A DNA stretch of 64,000 nucleotides, from contig NZ_JAQZAK010000013.1 in the NCBI RefSeq assembly GCF_028737265.1, forward strand, positions 1-64,000, in the 5' to 3' direction. Shown here in pieces: positions 45,920-54,018 of this stretch (the first letter of the stretch is position 1; each line of letters opens with the position of its first letter). A model generated the notes under the pieces. That model was not told the DNA's origin and made no database searches. It saw only the letters and a program-made list of their open reading frames with translations. The position numbers and the translations under genes are program-made. The stretch comes from Actinomycetospora callitridis (GTDB lineage: Bacteria; Actinomycetota; Actinomycetes; Mycobacteriales; Pseudonocardiaceae).

Positions 45920-47560
45920 TCAGCGGACCGCGACGGCGGGGGTCTGGGAGAACTCGAACCCCTCGAAATCGGCGTCGGCGACCTTGTCGAGTTCCTGGAA
46001 GTAGCCGGCTGCGCCACCGAAGTAGAACAGGACGCGTCGAGGCTTCCCCGGGGTGTTGGCACCGAGGTACCAGGAGTGCGCCGACTCGCCCGCGGGCAGC
46101 AAGGTCATGCCGAAGATGTCCGAGACGAGCTTGGTCCACCCCTCGACCGCCTGCGGGGTCGGCTGCATGGACCGGTAGCCGTGCTCACGCATGTGCTCGA
46201 TGGCCCGCGACAACCATTCCACGACCTTCTCGATGATGACCGGGATGTTCGCGTAGGCGCTCTGCGGTCCACAGATCATGAACATGTTGGGGAAACCAGC
46301 GCTGCCGATCCCCAGGAACGTCTCCGGACCGCCGCTCCACTGCTCCTTGAGCTCGACGCCGTGCTCGCCGCGGATATCGATCTTGGATATCGCTCCGGTG
46401 ACGGCGTCGAAGCCCGTCGCGAACACGATGACGTCGAACTCGTAGTCCCGGCCCCCGGTCCGCAATCCGTTCTCGGTGAGGGTCTCGATGGCGTTCTGGC
46501 TGATGTCGACCAGCGAGACGTTGTCGCGGTTGAAGGTCTCGTAGTAGTTCGTGCCCGACGGGGGCCGCTTCGAGACGTAGGGGTAACCACGCGGGCTCAG
46601 GAGCTCGGCCGTCGCGGGGTCGTGGACGGTCTCGCGGATCTTCTTGCGGATGAACTCGGCGGCCGCATCGTTCGACCGCTGGTCGAGGATCAGGTCGTCG
46701 AAGGTCTCGAACACGAAGTGGAACCCGCCGGCCTGCCAACCCTCCTCGAAGATGCGGTCGCGCTCAGCACCGTCGGCCACGTCGTCGTACGTGCGTCCGG
46801 CAGGACCCATGGGGAAGCCGAACACGTGGTTGCGTGCCATGGACCAGACTTCGGGGTAGGAGTCCTTGATGGTGCGCCGGAAGTCGTCGTCGAGGTCGTG
46901 GTTCTGGGCCGGCATGACGTAGTTCGGGGTGCGCTGGAAGACCGTCAGGTGCCTGGCCGCCTGGGCGATGTGGGGGATCGCCTGGATACCCGACGCTCCT
47001 GTGCCGATGACGGCCACGCGCTTGCCGGTGAAGTCGACCTTCTCCTTCGGCCACTGGGAGGTCTGGTACACCTCGCCCTGGAAGGAGTCACGCCCGGGGA
47101 AGGCGGGCTCCTGGGGCACGGAGAGGTGCCCGAGCGCGGTGAAGAAGTACGTGCAGGTGAAGCACGAGCCGTCCTCGGTGGTGATGGCCCACTGCGCGTC
47201 GGTGTCGTCGTAGCGCGCTGAGGTCACCCGCTGGCCGAAGCGGACGTTGCGGCGGACGTCGAAGCGGTCGGCGACGAAGCCGATATAGCGCTGGACCTCC
47301 TCCTGACCGGGGTAGCGCTCGACCCAGTTCCAGGCCTGCTCGATCTCCGGGAACGGGAAGCAGTAGGACCAGCTCTCGCTGTCGGTGCGGGCGCCCGGGT
47401 AGCGGTTCCAGTACCAGGTCCCGCCCAGGTCGGAGCCGGCCTCCAGGGCCACGGCCGAGAGGCCGAGCTTCTGGAGCTCGATGAGCATGCGGATACCGGC
47501 GAACCCCGCGCCGACCACGACGGCGTCGGTGTCCACGGACGTGGATTCTGGGTCGGACAC
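45920..47560 (-). CDS. Flavin-containing monooxygenase, Baeyer-Villiger type
   Basis: A protein of 546 residues with two Rossmann motifs: VVGAGFAGIRM near the N-terminus (FAD) and VIGTGASGIQA (NADPH). The family fingerprint FxGxxxHxxxW appears here as FQGEVYQTSQW, so the central His is Gln. Other segments (GTWYWNRYPGARTDSESWSY) are typical of type I Baeyer-Villiger monooxygenases. These insert oxygen next to a ketone, giving an ester or lactone. The GTG start at 47560 follows AAGGAGATC. The adjacent hydrolase fits ester cleavage. Confidence 0.9.
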   Translation of the reverse strand: MSDPESTSVDTDAVVVGAGFAGIRMLIELQKLGLSAVALEAGSDLGGTWYWNRYPGARTDSESWSYCFPFPEIEQAWNWVERYPGQEEVQRYIGFVADRFDVRRNVRFGQRVTSARYDDTDAQWAITTEDGSCFTCTYFFTALGHLSVPQEPAFPGRDSFQGEVYQTSQWPKEKVDFTGKRVAVIGTGASGIQAIPHIAQAARHLTVFQRTPNYVMPAQNHDLDDDFRRTIKDSYPEVWSMARNHVFGFPMGPAGRTYDDVADGAERDRIFEEGWQAGGFHFVFETFDDLILDQRSNDAAAEFIRKKIRETVHDPATAELLSPRGYPYVSKRPPSGTNYYETFNRDNVSLVDISQNAIETLTENGLRTGGRDYEFDVIVFATGFDAVTGAISKIDIRGEHGVELKEQWSGGPETFLGIGSAGFPNMFMICGPQSAYANIPVIIEKVVEWLSRAIEHMREHGYRSMQPTPQAVEGWTKLVSDIFGMTLLPAGESAHSWYLGANTPGKPRRVLFYFGGAAGYFQELDKVADADFEGFEFSQTPAVAVR

Positions 47561-47612
47561 GGAAGGATCTCCTTCGCTCGGGTGCCAACGAGGCGGTGCG
47601 GCGGCGTCGGGT

Positions 47613-48524
47613 TCAGGACAACCCGAGATGAGGCCGCAGCCAGGTGGCCGCCGCCGAGATTGCTTGATCTGCTTCGGGCGCCCGTCCTGCCATGAAGGTG
47701 AAGACGTGCTGCTGCTCGGGGTAGGTGGTGAACTCGACCGAGACGCCGGCGTCGCGAGCGCGCCGGGCGAGGCGTTCGGAGTCGTCGAGCAACGTCTCGT
47801 GCTCACCTGCGGCGATGAACAGCGGGGGCAACCCGCTGAGGTCGGCGTGCAGAGGGTTGGCCAGGGGGTCGCTCGGCGACCCGGACTCGCCGAGGTACAT
47901 CTGTCCCATCAGGGTGACCACGCCCATGGAGACGAGCGCGTCCGTGTCGGCGTTGGTCTCGAGCGTCTTGCCCAGGTGCTCCATGTCCACCCACGGCGAG
48001 AACGCGCAGATCGCAGCGGGAAGCTGCTCCCCGAGCTCGCGGAGCTTGAGCGTCGCCGCGACGGCCAGGTTGCCACCCGCTGAGTCTCCGGCCGCCGCGA
48101 TGCGGTCAGTCGGGAAGCCCTGCTCATTGAGCCAGCGGTACGCCGCCACCGTTTCCTCGACCTGGGACGGGAACGGCCGCTCGGGGGCGAGGGCGTAGTC
48201 GAGGACGAAGGTCGCCACGCCGGCCGCCTTCGCGAGGTGCCCCGCCATCTTGCGGTGGCTGCTGGCGGTGTTCCCCACGAACCCGCCACCGTGGGTGTAG
48301 AGGATGACGGTGTCGGCCGCGCCGGACAGCGGCTTGCACCAGATGCCCCGAGCTCCGGCCGTGTCGACCTCGGCGTAGGTGACGTCCTCCGGCTCCGCCG
48401 CGAGGTCCGCGAGCTCCTCGAAGATGGAGCGCAGGGCCGCCAGGCCCATCCCCGGATCGGCCGCCATCCTGTCGGTGATCGACTGGTAGTGGGACTTCTG
48501 TACCGCCGACTCAGTGCTGGCCAC
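47613..48524 (-). CDS. HSL-type alpha/beta hydrolase (esterase/lactonase candidate)
   Basis: A 303-residue hydrolase of the hormone-sensitive-lipase family. The oxyanion motif is HGGGF and the nucleophile elbow is GDSAGGNL. A likely catalytic Asp and His follow in the C-terminal half, including QQHVFTFM. The GTG at 48524 is preferred because the upstream residues are unrelated to the family. It is the first gene after the proposed promoter and is followed by the monooxygenase 52 bp on. Confidence 0.9.
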   Translation of the reverse strand: MASTESAVQKSHYQSITDRMAADPGMGLAALRSIFEELADLAAEPEDVTYAEVDTAGARGIWCKPLSGAADTVILYTHGGGFVGNTASSHRKMAGHLAKAAGVATFVLDYALAPERPFPSQVEETVAAYRWLNEQGFPTDRIAAAGDSAGGNLAVAATLKLRELGEQLPAAICAFSPWVDMEHLGKTLETNADTDALVSMGVVTLMGQMYLGESGSPSDPLANPLHADLSGLPPLFIAAGEHETLLDDSERLARRARDAGVSVEFTTYPEQQHVFTFMAGRAPEADQAISAAATWLRPHLGLS

Positions 48525-48706
48525 CGTGCTCGTCTCCCTCGCCCTACGACTGGTTCTGCCGTGCACGCATCCCCCGACCGGGCAGCTGATCGATCTCTGT
48601 CCTGCTCCCGCGGGGCTGCGTGTTCTCAGGTGGCCCGGCGCGGGGTCCACGCCGACGACCACTGCGCCACGGCCTCACCGAAGTGCTCCCTCTCGCGCTG
48701 GAGGTG

Positions 48707-48736
48707 ACTGTACTCACAAATTGACATACAAGTCAA
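48707..48736 (-). promoter_or_regulatory. Promoter of the hydrolase-BVMO-carboxylase operon
   Basis: On the minus strand TTGACT (48731-48736) and TACAGT (48707-48712) are 18 bp apart and match -35 and -10 boxes of a housekeeping sigma factor. Transcription would start near 48700, about 175 bp before the first start codon at 48524. The -35 box lies within the inverted repeat described separately. Confidence 0.5.
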
Positions 48737-48739
48737 TTG
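48720..48739. promoter_or_regulatory. Perfect inverted repeat overlapping the -35 box (operator candidate)
   Basis: AATTGAC and GTCAATT are perfect reverse complements around the 6-bp spacer ATACAA. The repeat covers the -35 box of the putative promoter, so a bound repressor would block RNA polymerase. The AT-rich repeat stands out from the very GC-rich surroundings. A TetR-type repressor is the natural candidate. Confidence 0.5.
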
Positions 48740-49566
48740 TTGCCGTGCCGCTGGTGCCCTGGCGCTGATCGTCGCAGCTCACGCCGCTGGTGGGTTGGCA
48801 AGAACATGATGAGACAGTCAGGTGAGCTCCGTGCCGGTACCTCGGAGAGGCGGAATCCGTCCAGTAGCCGTGGGATCGGAGGCGGCGAGGTTCTCCTCGC
48901 GGCGACCCCAGGGCGCTGGCCATGTCCAGCGGCTCGCCCGAGGTGGGACGTGCACCCGATTGCGCGATCACATGGCGCAGTCACCGCGCACGGGTCCTGA
49001 AGCGCCACCATCGACAGTGAGCTGGGATTCACGGGTCGTCTGGTCAGGCTGGCGACAGTCATCAAATCGTCCGTGAGACTGGTAGCAGCGTTGGTCGACG
49101 TGATCGCAGGCTCTGGGGAGGGCGCGGGCGCCGCCGTCAGCGCGGTGAGATCGAGACCCTCCCCGGCGGGGCCGTGCGGCGGGTGCGCGTCTACGCCGGG
49201 AAGCACGCCGGTCCGCCTCGGCGACCCACGCCGTTGGGGTCGGCCGGAACAACCTCGGTCAGGTGGTGGACGCGGGTCGGCACCGGCGGACGTCCGCGCC
49301 CACGCCTGCGGAATCCTTCGGCCGCGGGACCACGGCAGGGCAGGTCGCGGTCGGCCACCGCGCCGCCCTCGGTGATGCTCGAGCGCGACCCCGTCCTCGA
49401 CGATCACGCGCTCCACGACATCCGCTCCGCGGTCCGCGGCGGCGACCTGTGGTCCCGCGCCGACCTCGACGCGCCGCTCGACCGACTCGCGGCCGCTCCG
49501 CCGGCTCGCTGACGTCCGGGCTCACGGGTGGGGGTGCCTCGTCGCGTGCTACGACCCTCGGTTCGT
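48740..49566. other. About 830 bp without recognised gene
   Basis: Between the promoter region and the small membrane protein no gene can be supported. Several short frames exist on both strands. One on the plus strand ends with SVMLERDPVLDDHALHDIR, which looks protein-like, but it has no start signal or recognised family. The stretch may hold decayed coding sequence. Confidence 0.4.
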
Positions 49567-49932
49567 TCACAGCTCGCGGAAGCCGTCCTCCAACGTCTCC
49601 GTCCGCCGGCGGTCGCGCACGATGACGAGCGCCAACACCGTCAACCCGTACACCGCCCCGAGGGTCAACAGGAAGATCCCGGTCTTCGTGATGATCAGCT
49701 GGACGCCGTCGAGCCCGAGCGGGTTCGTGGTCGCCACCAGGGCCAGCAGACCCAGGGCGAACAGGTAGTACAGGGTGACCAGGAGACGATTCAGCGAGGT
49801 CGTCGACGATCGCTCGCCGAGCACCTCTCTCAGCAGGTCGTATCCAGCCGGACGCAGGAGCCGGCCAACCACGACAGTGATGATGAGGCCGACCACGGTG
49901 GTCACCACGTAGCTGCCTGTCGAGACCTCCAT
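49567..49932 (-). CDS. Small membrane protein of unknown function
   Basis: A 121-residue protein with three predicted membrane segments: VVTTVVGLIITVVVG near residues 9-23, VTLYYLFALGLLALVA in the middle and IFLLTLGAVYGLTVLALVIV near the C-terminus. It ends in a charged tail (RDRRRTETLEDGFREL). A weak GGTGA lies before the ATG. No domain or motif is recognised. It is flanked by long non-coding stretches. Confidence 0.6.
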   Translation of the reverse strand: MEVSTGSYVVTTVVGLIITVVVGRLLRPAGYDLLREVLGERSSTTSLNRLLVTLYYLFALGLLALVATTNPLGLDGVQLIITKTGIFLLTLGAVYGLTVLALVIVRDRRRTETLEDGFREL

Positions 49933-50200
49933 GGGTCACCGCCCTCGCTGGGTCTGGAGCGCGATGGTGTCCAGCAGCAGTCCTGCATGGAGGGGGTCCG
50001 AACGCGCGGAGTGCTACGGATTACCCGTGCCGTCGCCCGCACCAACCCCATGGCGCCGGGCCGGAGTGAACTCGAGCGGCGTTGTCCGGTCGGTGAGCGG
50101 ATGGCCGCGCCGGTGTCGAGACGGCGAGTCTCGTCGGAACGGGACGACCTCCGGAACCGCTTCGAACCAGGACCGCATACAGAAATCAGAGACTCGAGCG

Positions 50201-51121
50201 CTAGGCGGCACCCGAGAGGGCGCGGTGAAGGGCTCCGCCGACGAACCGACGTGCCTCGGCGGCGGCGTCGACGGCTCCCGCCAGGTACAGGAACGGGTGG
50301 AACTGCCCGTCGAACCTCCGGAGCTCCACCACGACGCCGGCTGCCTCGAGAGCCTTCGCGTACGCCTCGCCCTCGTCGCGCAGCGGGTCGAACTCGGCCG
50401 TGATGACGGTGGCCGGGGGAAGCCCCCTGAGGTCGGGTTCCGAGGCCGGTGCGAGGCGCGCGTCGTCGAGAGCGCTGCCGGGCGCGTAGGTGTCGAAGAA
50501 GTACCGCATGCTGGCCCCGGTGAGGAAGTAGCCCTCGTCGAACTCTCGATAGCTGCTCGTCGAGCCCACGTCGGCCTGGGTCACGGGGTAGACGAGGACC
50601 TGGTGGCGCAACGCCGACTCGTGGCGGAGTTCCTGAGCGACGTGCGCAGCGAGGTTCCCGCCCGCGGAGTCGCCGCCCACCGCCACGCGGAGCGGGTCGA
50701 CGTGCGGCACGTCGCCGGACAGGACGGCCCGGGTCGCGGCGACCGCGTCGACGTGGGCCGCAGGATAGGTGTGCTCCGGCGCGAGGCGGTAGTCGACGCT
50801 GAGCACCGCGATGTTCCCGGCCGCCGCGATGTCGCGGGCCGTGGTGTCGGCGATCTCCAGATCACCGAGGACCCAGCCGCCCCCGTGGAAGTAGACGAGG
50901 ACCGGCTGCGGAGTCGCCTGCGTCCGGTACAGCCGAACCGGGATCGTGCCGTGAGGTGCGGAGATCACGAGGTCGTCGACCGCGTGCAGATCCGTTCGCT
51001 CCCCGGTGAGCGGGATCGCCTGCTCGAGGTCTGCGCGGTTCTGCGCGACCGGTTGGTCGGCGAGCGGGGGGCCACCTCCGATGATCTCCAGCAGGGCAGC
51101 GGCCTGAGGATGCAACGGCAC
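50201..51121 (-). CDS. HSL-type alpha/beta hydrolase
   Basis: A 306-residue hydrolase of the hormone-sensitive-lipase family. The oxyanion motif is YFHGGGWVLG and the nucleophile elbow is GGDSAGGNLA. The catalytic Asp lies in TAEFDPLRDEG, and the His in GQFHPFLYL. GGAGGAGAG precedes the GTG at 51121; the longer frame to 51169 has no signal. It differs clearly from the operon hydrolase at 47613-48524, so it is not a recent duplicate. The substrate is unknown. Confidence 0.88.
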   Translation of the reverse strand: MPLHPQAAALLEIIGGGPPLADQPVAQNRADLEQAIPLTGERTDLHAVDDLVISAPHGTIPVRLYRTQATPQPVLVYFHGGGWVLGDLEIADTTARDIAAAGNIAVLSVDYRLAPEHTYPAAHVDAVAATRAVLSGDVPHVDPLRVAVGGDSAGGNLAAHVAQELRHESALRHQVLVYPVTQADVGSTSSYREFDEGYFLTGASMRYFFDTYAPGSALDDARLAPASEPDLRGLPPATVITAEFDPLRDEGEAYAKALEAAGVVVELRRFDGQFHPFLYLAGAVDAAAEARRFVGGALHRALSGAA

Positions 51122-51556
51122 GGCACTCTCCTCCGGTTCGATGTCGGGCAGTCTCGCACTCGGGCGCATGTCCGGCGATCTTGTCGGCAGGAGGCGGGTG
51201 TGGGTCTGGCGCGAAACGAGGCCGATCGGTGCCCGTGGTGCGGGCTGTGTTGGCTCGGGACCTGGTTGTCGACGCCGATGTCGGCGAAGGACCGTTGCTT
51301 GTCGGGGTGGAAGCGCTTCTCCGCGCCGACGGCGACCGCGACGTCGACCTGCCAGGCGAGGTCGCCGCCGGCGCTCCCGAAGGGCCCAGGTCAGCGGGGT
51401 TCTTGCCGTGGGCGGTGTGGATCATCGAGTAGATCTTCCGGGACCGAGCGCTCCTCGGGGGTACGGGACGACCCGGAGGTCGAGGTCACGGCCGCCCGGG
51501 CTGGTGGTTCGTGGGCAGTCCCGTCCTCGAGGCGCCGTTCCTGACACATTCCCGGG
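51122..51556. other. 435-bp gap with possible frameshifted coding remnant
   Basis: The minus strand contains KIYSMIHTAHGKNPADLGP (about 51375-51430), and a protein-like continuation in another frame, GDLAWQVDVAVAVGAEKRF (about 51315-51375). This could be a frameshifted remnant. Neither part is recognised. No intact gene is supported. The end includes the leader of the MFS gene. Confidence 0.3.
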
Positions 51557-52732
51557 GTGGAGCAATCGGTGTTCGGGTCGGCTTTCCGCCTGCCGGTGCT
51601 CGCCGCGGGAGCGTTTGCCGTCGGGACGAGCGCTTACGTCGTCGCCGGGGTGTTGCCTGCGATCAGCGCCGAGCTCGGTGTCTCGATCGCCGCGGCCGGG
51701 CAACTCACCACCGCCTTCGCGCTCGTCTACGCCGTCGGGGCGCCGGTGCTGGCCACCGTCCTCGGTCGCTGGGAGCGCCGCCAGGTGCTCATCGCTGCCC
51801 TGGCCGTCGCGGCGCTGGGCAACGCACTCTCGGCGGTGGCCCCGACCTACCCGCTGTTGATCGGGGGTCGGCTGCTCACCGCCCTGGGCGCGGCGGCCTT
51901 CACCCCGGCCGCGACGCACGCCGCGACGCTGCTCAGTCCGCCGGAGCGCCAGGGCCGGGCGGTCGCCGCGGTGTTCACCGGCATCACGTTGTCGCTGGTC
52001 GTCGGGGTGCCGGCCGGGACCCTGCTCGGCGGGGCGTTCGGCTACCGCGGCGTGTTCACCGTCGTCGCCGGGTTGTGCGTCGTCGGCGCGGTCGGGGTGC
52101 GCCTGTTGCTGCCGCGGGTGCCGCCGCCCGCTCCCGTCTCGTTGCGCGCGCGGTTCGCCGTCGCGGCCGACCCGGCGGTGCTCACCATGCTCGGCATCCT
52201 CGTGCTCGGCCTGTTGTCGGTGCTGTCGGTCTACACCTACATCGCGCCGCTGCTGGCCACCTCCGCCGGGATCAGCGGCCCGCTGCTGAGTCTCGTGCTC
52301 GTCGCCTACGGGGTGGGTGGGCTGATCGGCAACGACGTCGGCGGGCGGCTCACCGACCGGTTCGGCAGCCGCCGCCCCCTGATCGGGGCGCTGCCCGTGT
52401 TCACCGTGGTGCTCGCGACCCTGCCGTTCACGATCACCACGCCGCTGGGTGCCGCGGCCGCGCTGTTCATGCTCGGGGCCGGGTTCGTCGTCAGCTCACC
52501 GATCCAGACCCGGCTCATCGAGCTGGCTCCGGCCAGCAGTTCGCTGGTGCTGTCGCTGAGCGCTTCGGCGATCTACCTCGGGGCGGGACTGTCCGGGGTG
52601 GTGGGCGGGCTGGTCGTCGACCTGTTCGGGGTGCCCGCCCTCCCGCCGATCGCGGCCCTGCTGTCGCTCGGCTCGCTCGGGCTCCTGGCGCTCGCCCTGC
52701 GTCAGGAGCCCGCTCGACCGAGCGACACCTGA
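51557..52732 (+). CDS. MFS transporter, DHA1-like
   Basis: A 391-residue transporter with 12 predicted membrane segments. The start is EQSVFGSAFRLPVLAAGAFAVG. The loop 2-3 motif is LGRWERRQVL and the motif C region is GVPAGTLLGGAFGYR in helix 5, a signature of drug/H+ antiporters. The GTG at 51557 is the only plausible start. Substrates could be small toxic compounds or sugars; nothing more specific is visible. It ends 18 bp before a strong hairpin. Confidence 0.82.
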   Translation: MEQSVFGSAFRLPVLAAGAFAVGTSAYVVAGVLPAISAELGVSIAAAGQLTTAFALVYAVGAPVLATVLGRWERRQVLIAALAVAALGNALSAVAPTYPLLIGGRLLTALGAAAFTPAATHAATLLSPPERQGRAVAAVFTGITLSLVVGVPAGTLLGGAFGYRGVFTVVAGLCVVGAVGVRLLLPRVPPPAPVSLRARFAVAADPAVLTMLGILVLGLLSVLSVYTYIAPLLATSAGISGPLLSLVLVAYGVGGLIGNDVGGRLTDRFGSRRPLIGALPVFTVVLATLPFTITTPLGAAAALFMLGAGFVVSSPIQTRLIELAPASSSLVLSLSASAIYLGAGLSGVVGGLVVDLFGVPALPPIAALLSLGSLGLLALALRQEPARPSDT

Positions 52733-52750
52733 CCCTCGAGGTGTGCCGTG

Positions 52751-52785
52751 CCGGGGTGGCGCGGCTGCCGTCCGCGCCACCCCGG
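52751..52785. terminator. Perfect 14-bp stem between convergent genes
   Basis: CCGGGGTGGCGCGG (52751-52764) and its exact complement (52772-52785) form a 14-bp stem around a 7-nt loop. It sits in the 69-bp gap between the MFS gene and the LLM gene, whose stops face each other. It has no T-run. A two-way terminator is the likely role. Confidence 0.65.
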
Positions 52786-52801
52786 GCGGCCCCGCCGCAG
52801 C

Positions 52802-53980
52802 TCAGTGACGCAGACCCGCCTGCTTGAGCAGCGGCATGACGTTCTCGTCGAAGTACTTGAGCTCCTCGTTGTAGTCGATGAGCCCGAAGATCATGCCCTG
52901 CATCCCGGCGTCGTTGAGCTCGGCGAGCTTCTCGGTGACCTGCTCGGGAGTGCCGACGACGGGGTAGCCGCCCCACCCGGCGATGAAGCGCTCCTGCATC
53001 TTGGTCGCGGCGTGGTCGAACGACTGGCTGGCCCCGGAGGTGGCCATCTTGATGACGTTGCCCGCCGCGCCCCAGTCGCCCTCGTCGACGACCTGCTGGA
53101 ACGCGCGCTGCGCCTCCTCCTCGGTGTCGCGGCAGACGACGAGCCCGTAGGTCATCACCTGGATGTCCCGCTGGTACTCCTCGCGTGCCTTGGCGCGCAC
53201 CCTGTCGCTGTAGGCCCGGATGTTCTCGAGGGTGTCGAGCGACGCGAAGTTGATGTCGACGTTGCGGGCCGAGAACTCGACGCCGGAGGCCGAGTTCCCG
53301 GCGTTGAGCAGCGCCGGTCGCGGCGCCTGGTGGGGCTTGGGGTAGGCCTCGAGCAGCTCGCCGTCGAAGTACGGGGTGTGGACGGCGAAGCTGCCCTCCT
53401 CGCTCCAGAGGCGGTCGGCGAAGTCCAGCCAGTCCTGCCCGAACGCGTACCGCTCGTCGTGCTCGCGCTGCTCCGAGCCGAACATCTCCATCTCGGGGGC
53501 GACCCAGCCCATCACCAGGTTCAGCGCGAACCGCCCGCCCGAGATGTGGTCGACGGTGGTCGCCATCTTCGACGCGACGATCGGGTGCACGGTCGGAAGG
53601 TGCGAGGTGGACGCGACCGCGATCCGTTCGGTGGCCTCGGCGATGCCCGCTGCCCAGGTGAAGGTCTCGTAGCAGTTGCCGTTGAAGTTCGTGGAGCCGC
53701 CGAAGCCCTTCCAGCGGGCGACGGGCACGAGGACGTCGAAGCCGATCCGGTCGGCGCGCTGGGCGATCTCCTTGGCGTGCGCCCAGGTGATCTCGTAGGT
53801 GCTGGGGGCGTGGCTCATGATCAACCCGTAGGAGCAGTTCACCCCGAACAGGCCGAGCTTCATCTTCTGGTCGCCGAACAGGGGGTTGGTGAGTGTGCGG
53901 TCGACCAGCGGTCGGGTCTCGTTCGCCGGCCGTGGGTCGGTGGGGGCGAGCCCGAGGCGCTCGTTGGCGGTGACGGTCAC
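52802..53980 (-). CDS. LLM class FMN-dependent monooxygenase (RutA/SfnG-like)
   Basis: A 392-residue luciferase-like monooxygenase. Motifs are KLGLFGVNCSYGL, the segment FDVLVPVARWKGFGG, and HISGGRFALNLVMGW, which is typical for the RutA/SfnG group. Such enzymes use FMNH2 from a separate flavin reductase; one is encoded at 56772-57284. AAGGAGACC precedes the GTG at 53980. The substrate could be a sulfone, pyrimidine-like or other organic compound. Downstream of the aldehyde dehydrogenase gene on the same strand, it suggests an oxidative pathway giving an aldehyde. Confidence 0.9.
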   Translation of the reverse strand: MTVTANERLGLAPTDPRPANETRPLVDRTLTNPLFGDQKMKLGLFGVNCSYGLIMSHAPSTYEITWAHAKEIAQRADRIGFDVLVPVARWKGFGGSTNFNGNCYETFTWAAGIAEATERIAVASTSHLPTVHPIVASKMATTVDHISGGRFALNLVMGWVAPEMEMFGSEQREHDERYAFGQDWLDFADRLWSEEGSFAVHTPYFDGELLEAYPKPHQAPRPALLNAGNSASGVEFSARNVDINFASLDTLENIRAYSDRVRAKAREEYQRDIQVMTYGLVVCRDTEEEAQRAFQQVVDEGDWGAAGNVIKMATSGASQSFDHAATKMQERFIAGWGGYPVVGTPEQVTEKLAELNDAGMQGMIFGLIDYNEELKYFDENVMPLLKQAGLRH

Positions 53981-54018
53981 GGGGTCTCCTTCGTCGGGTG
54001 GGATGTCGTCGGTGGGGG

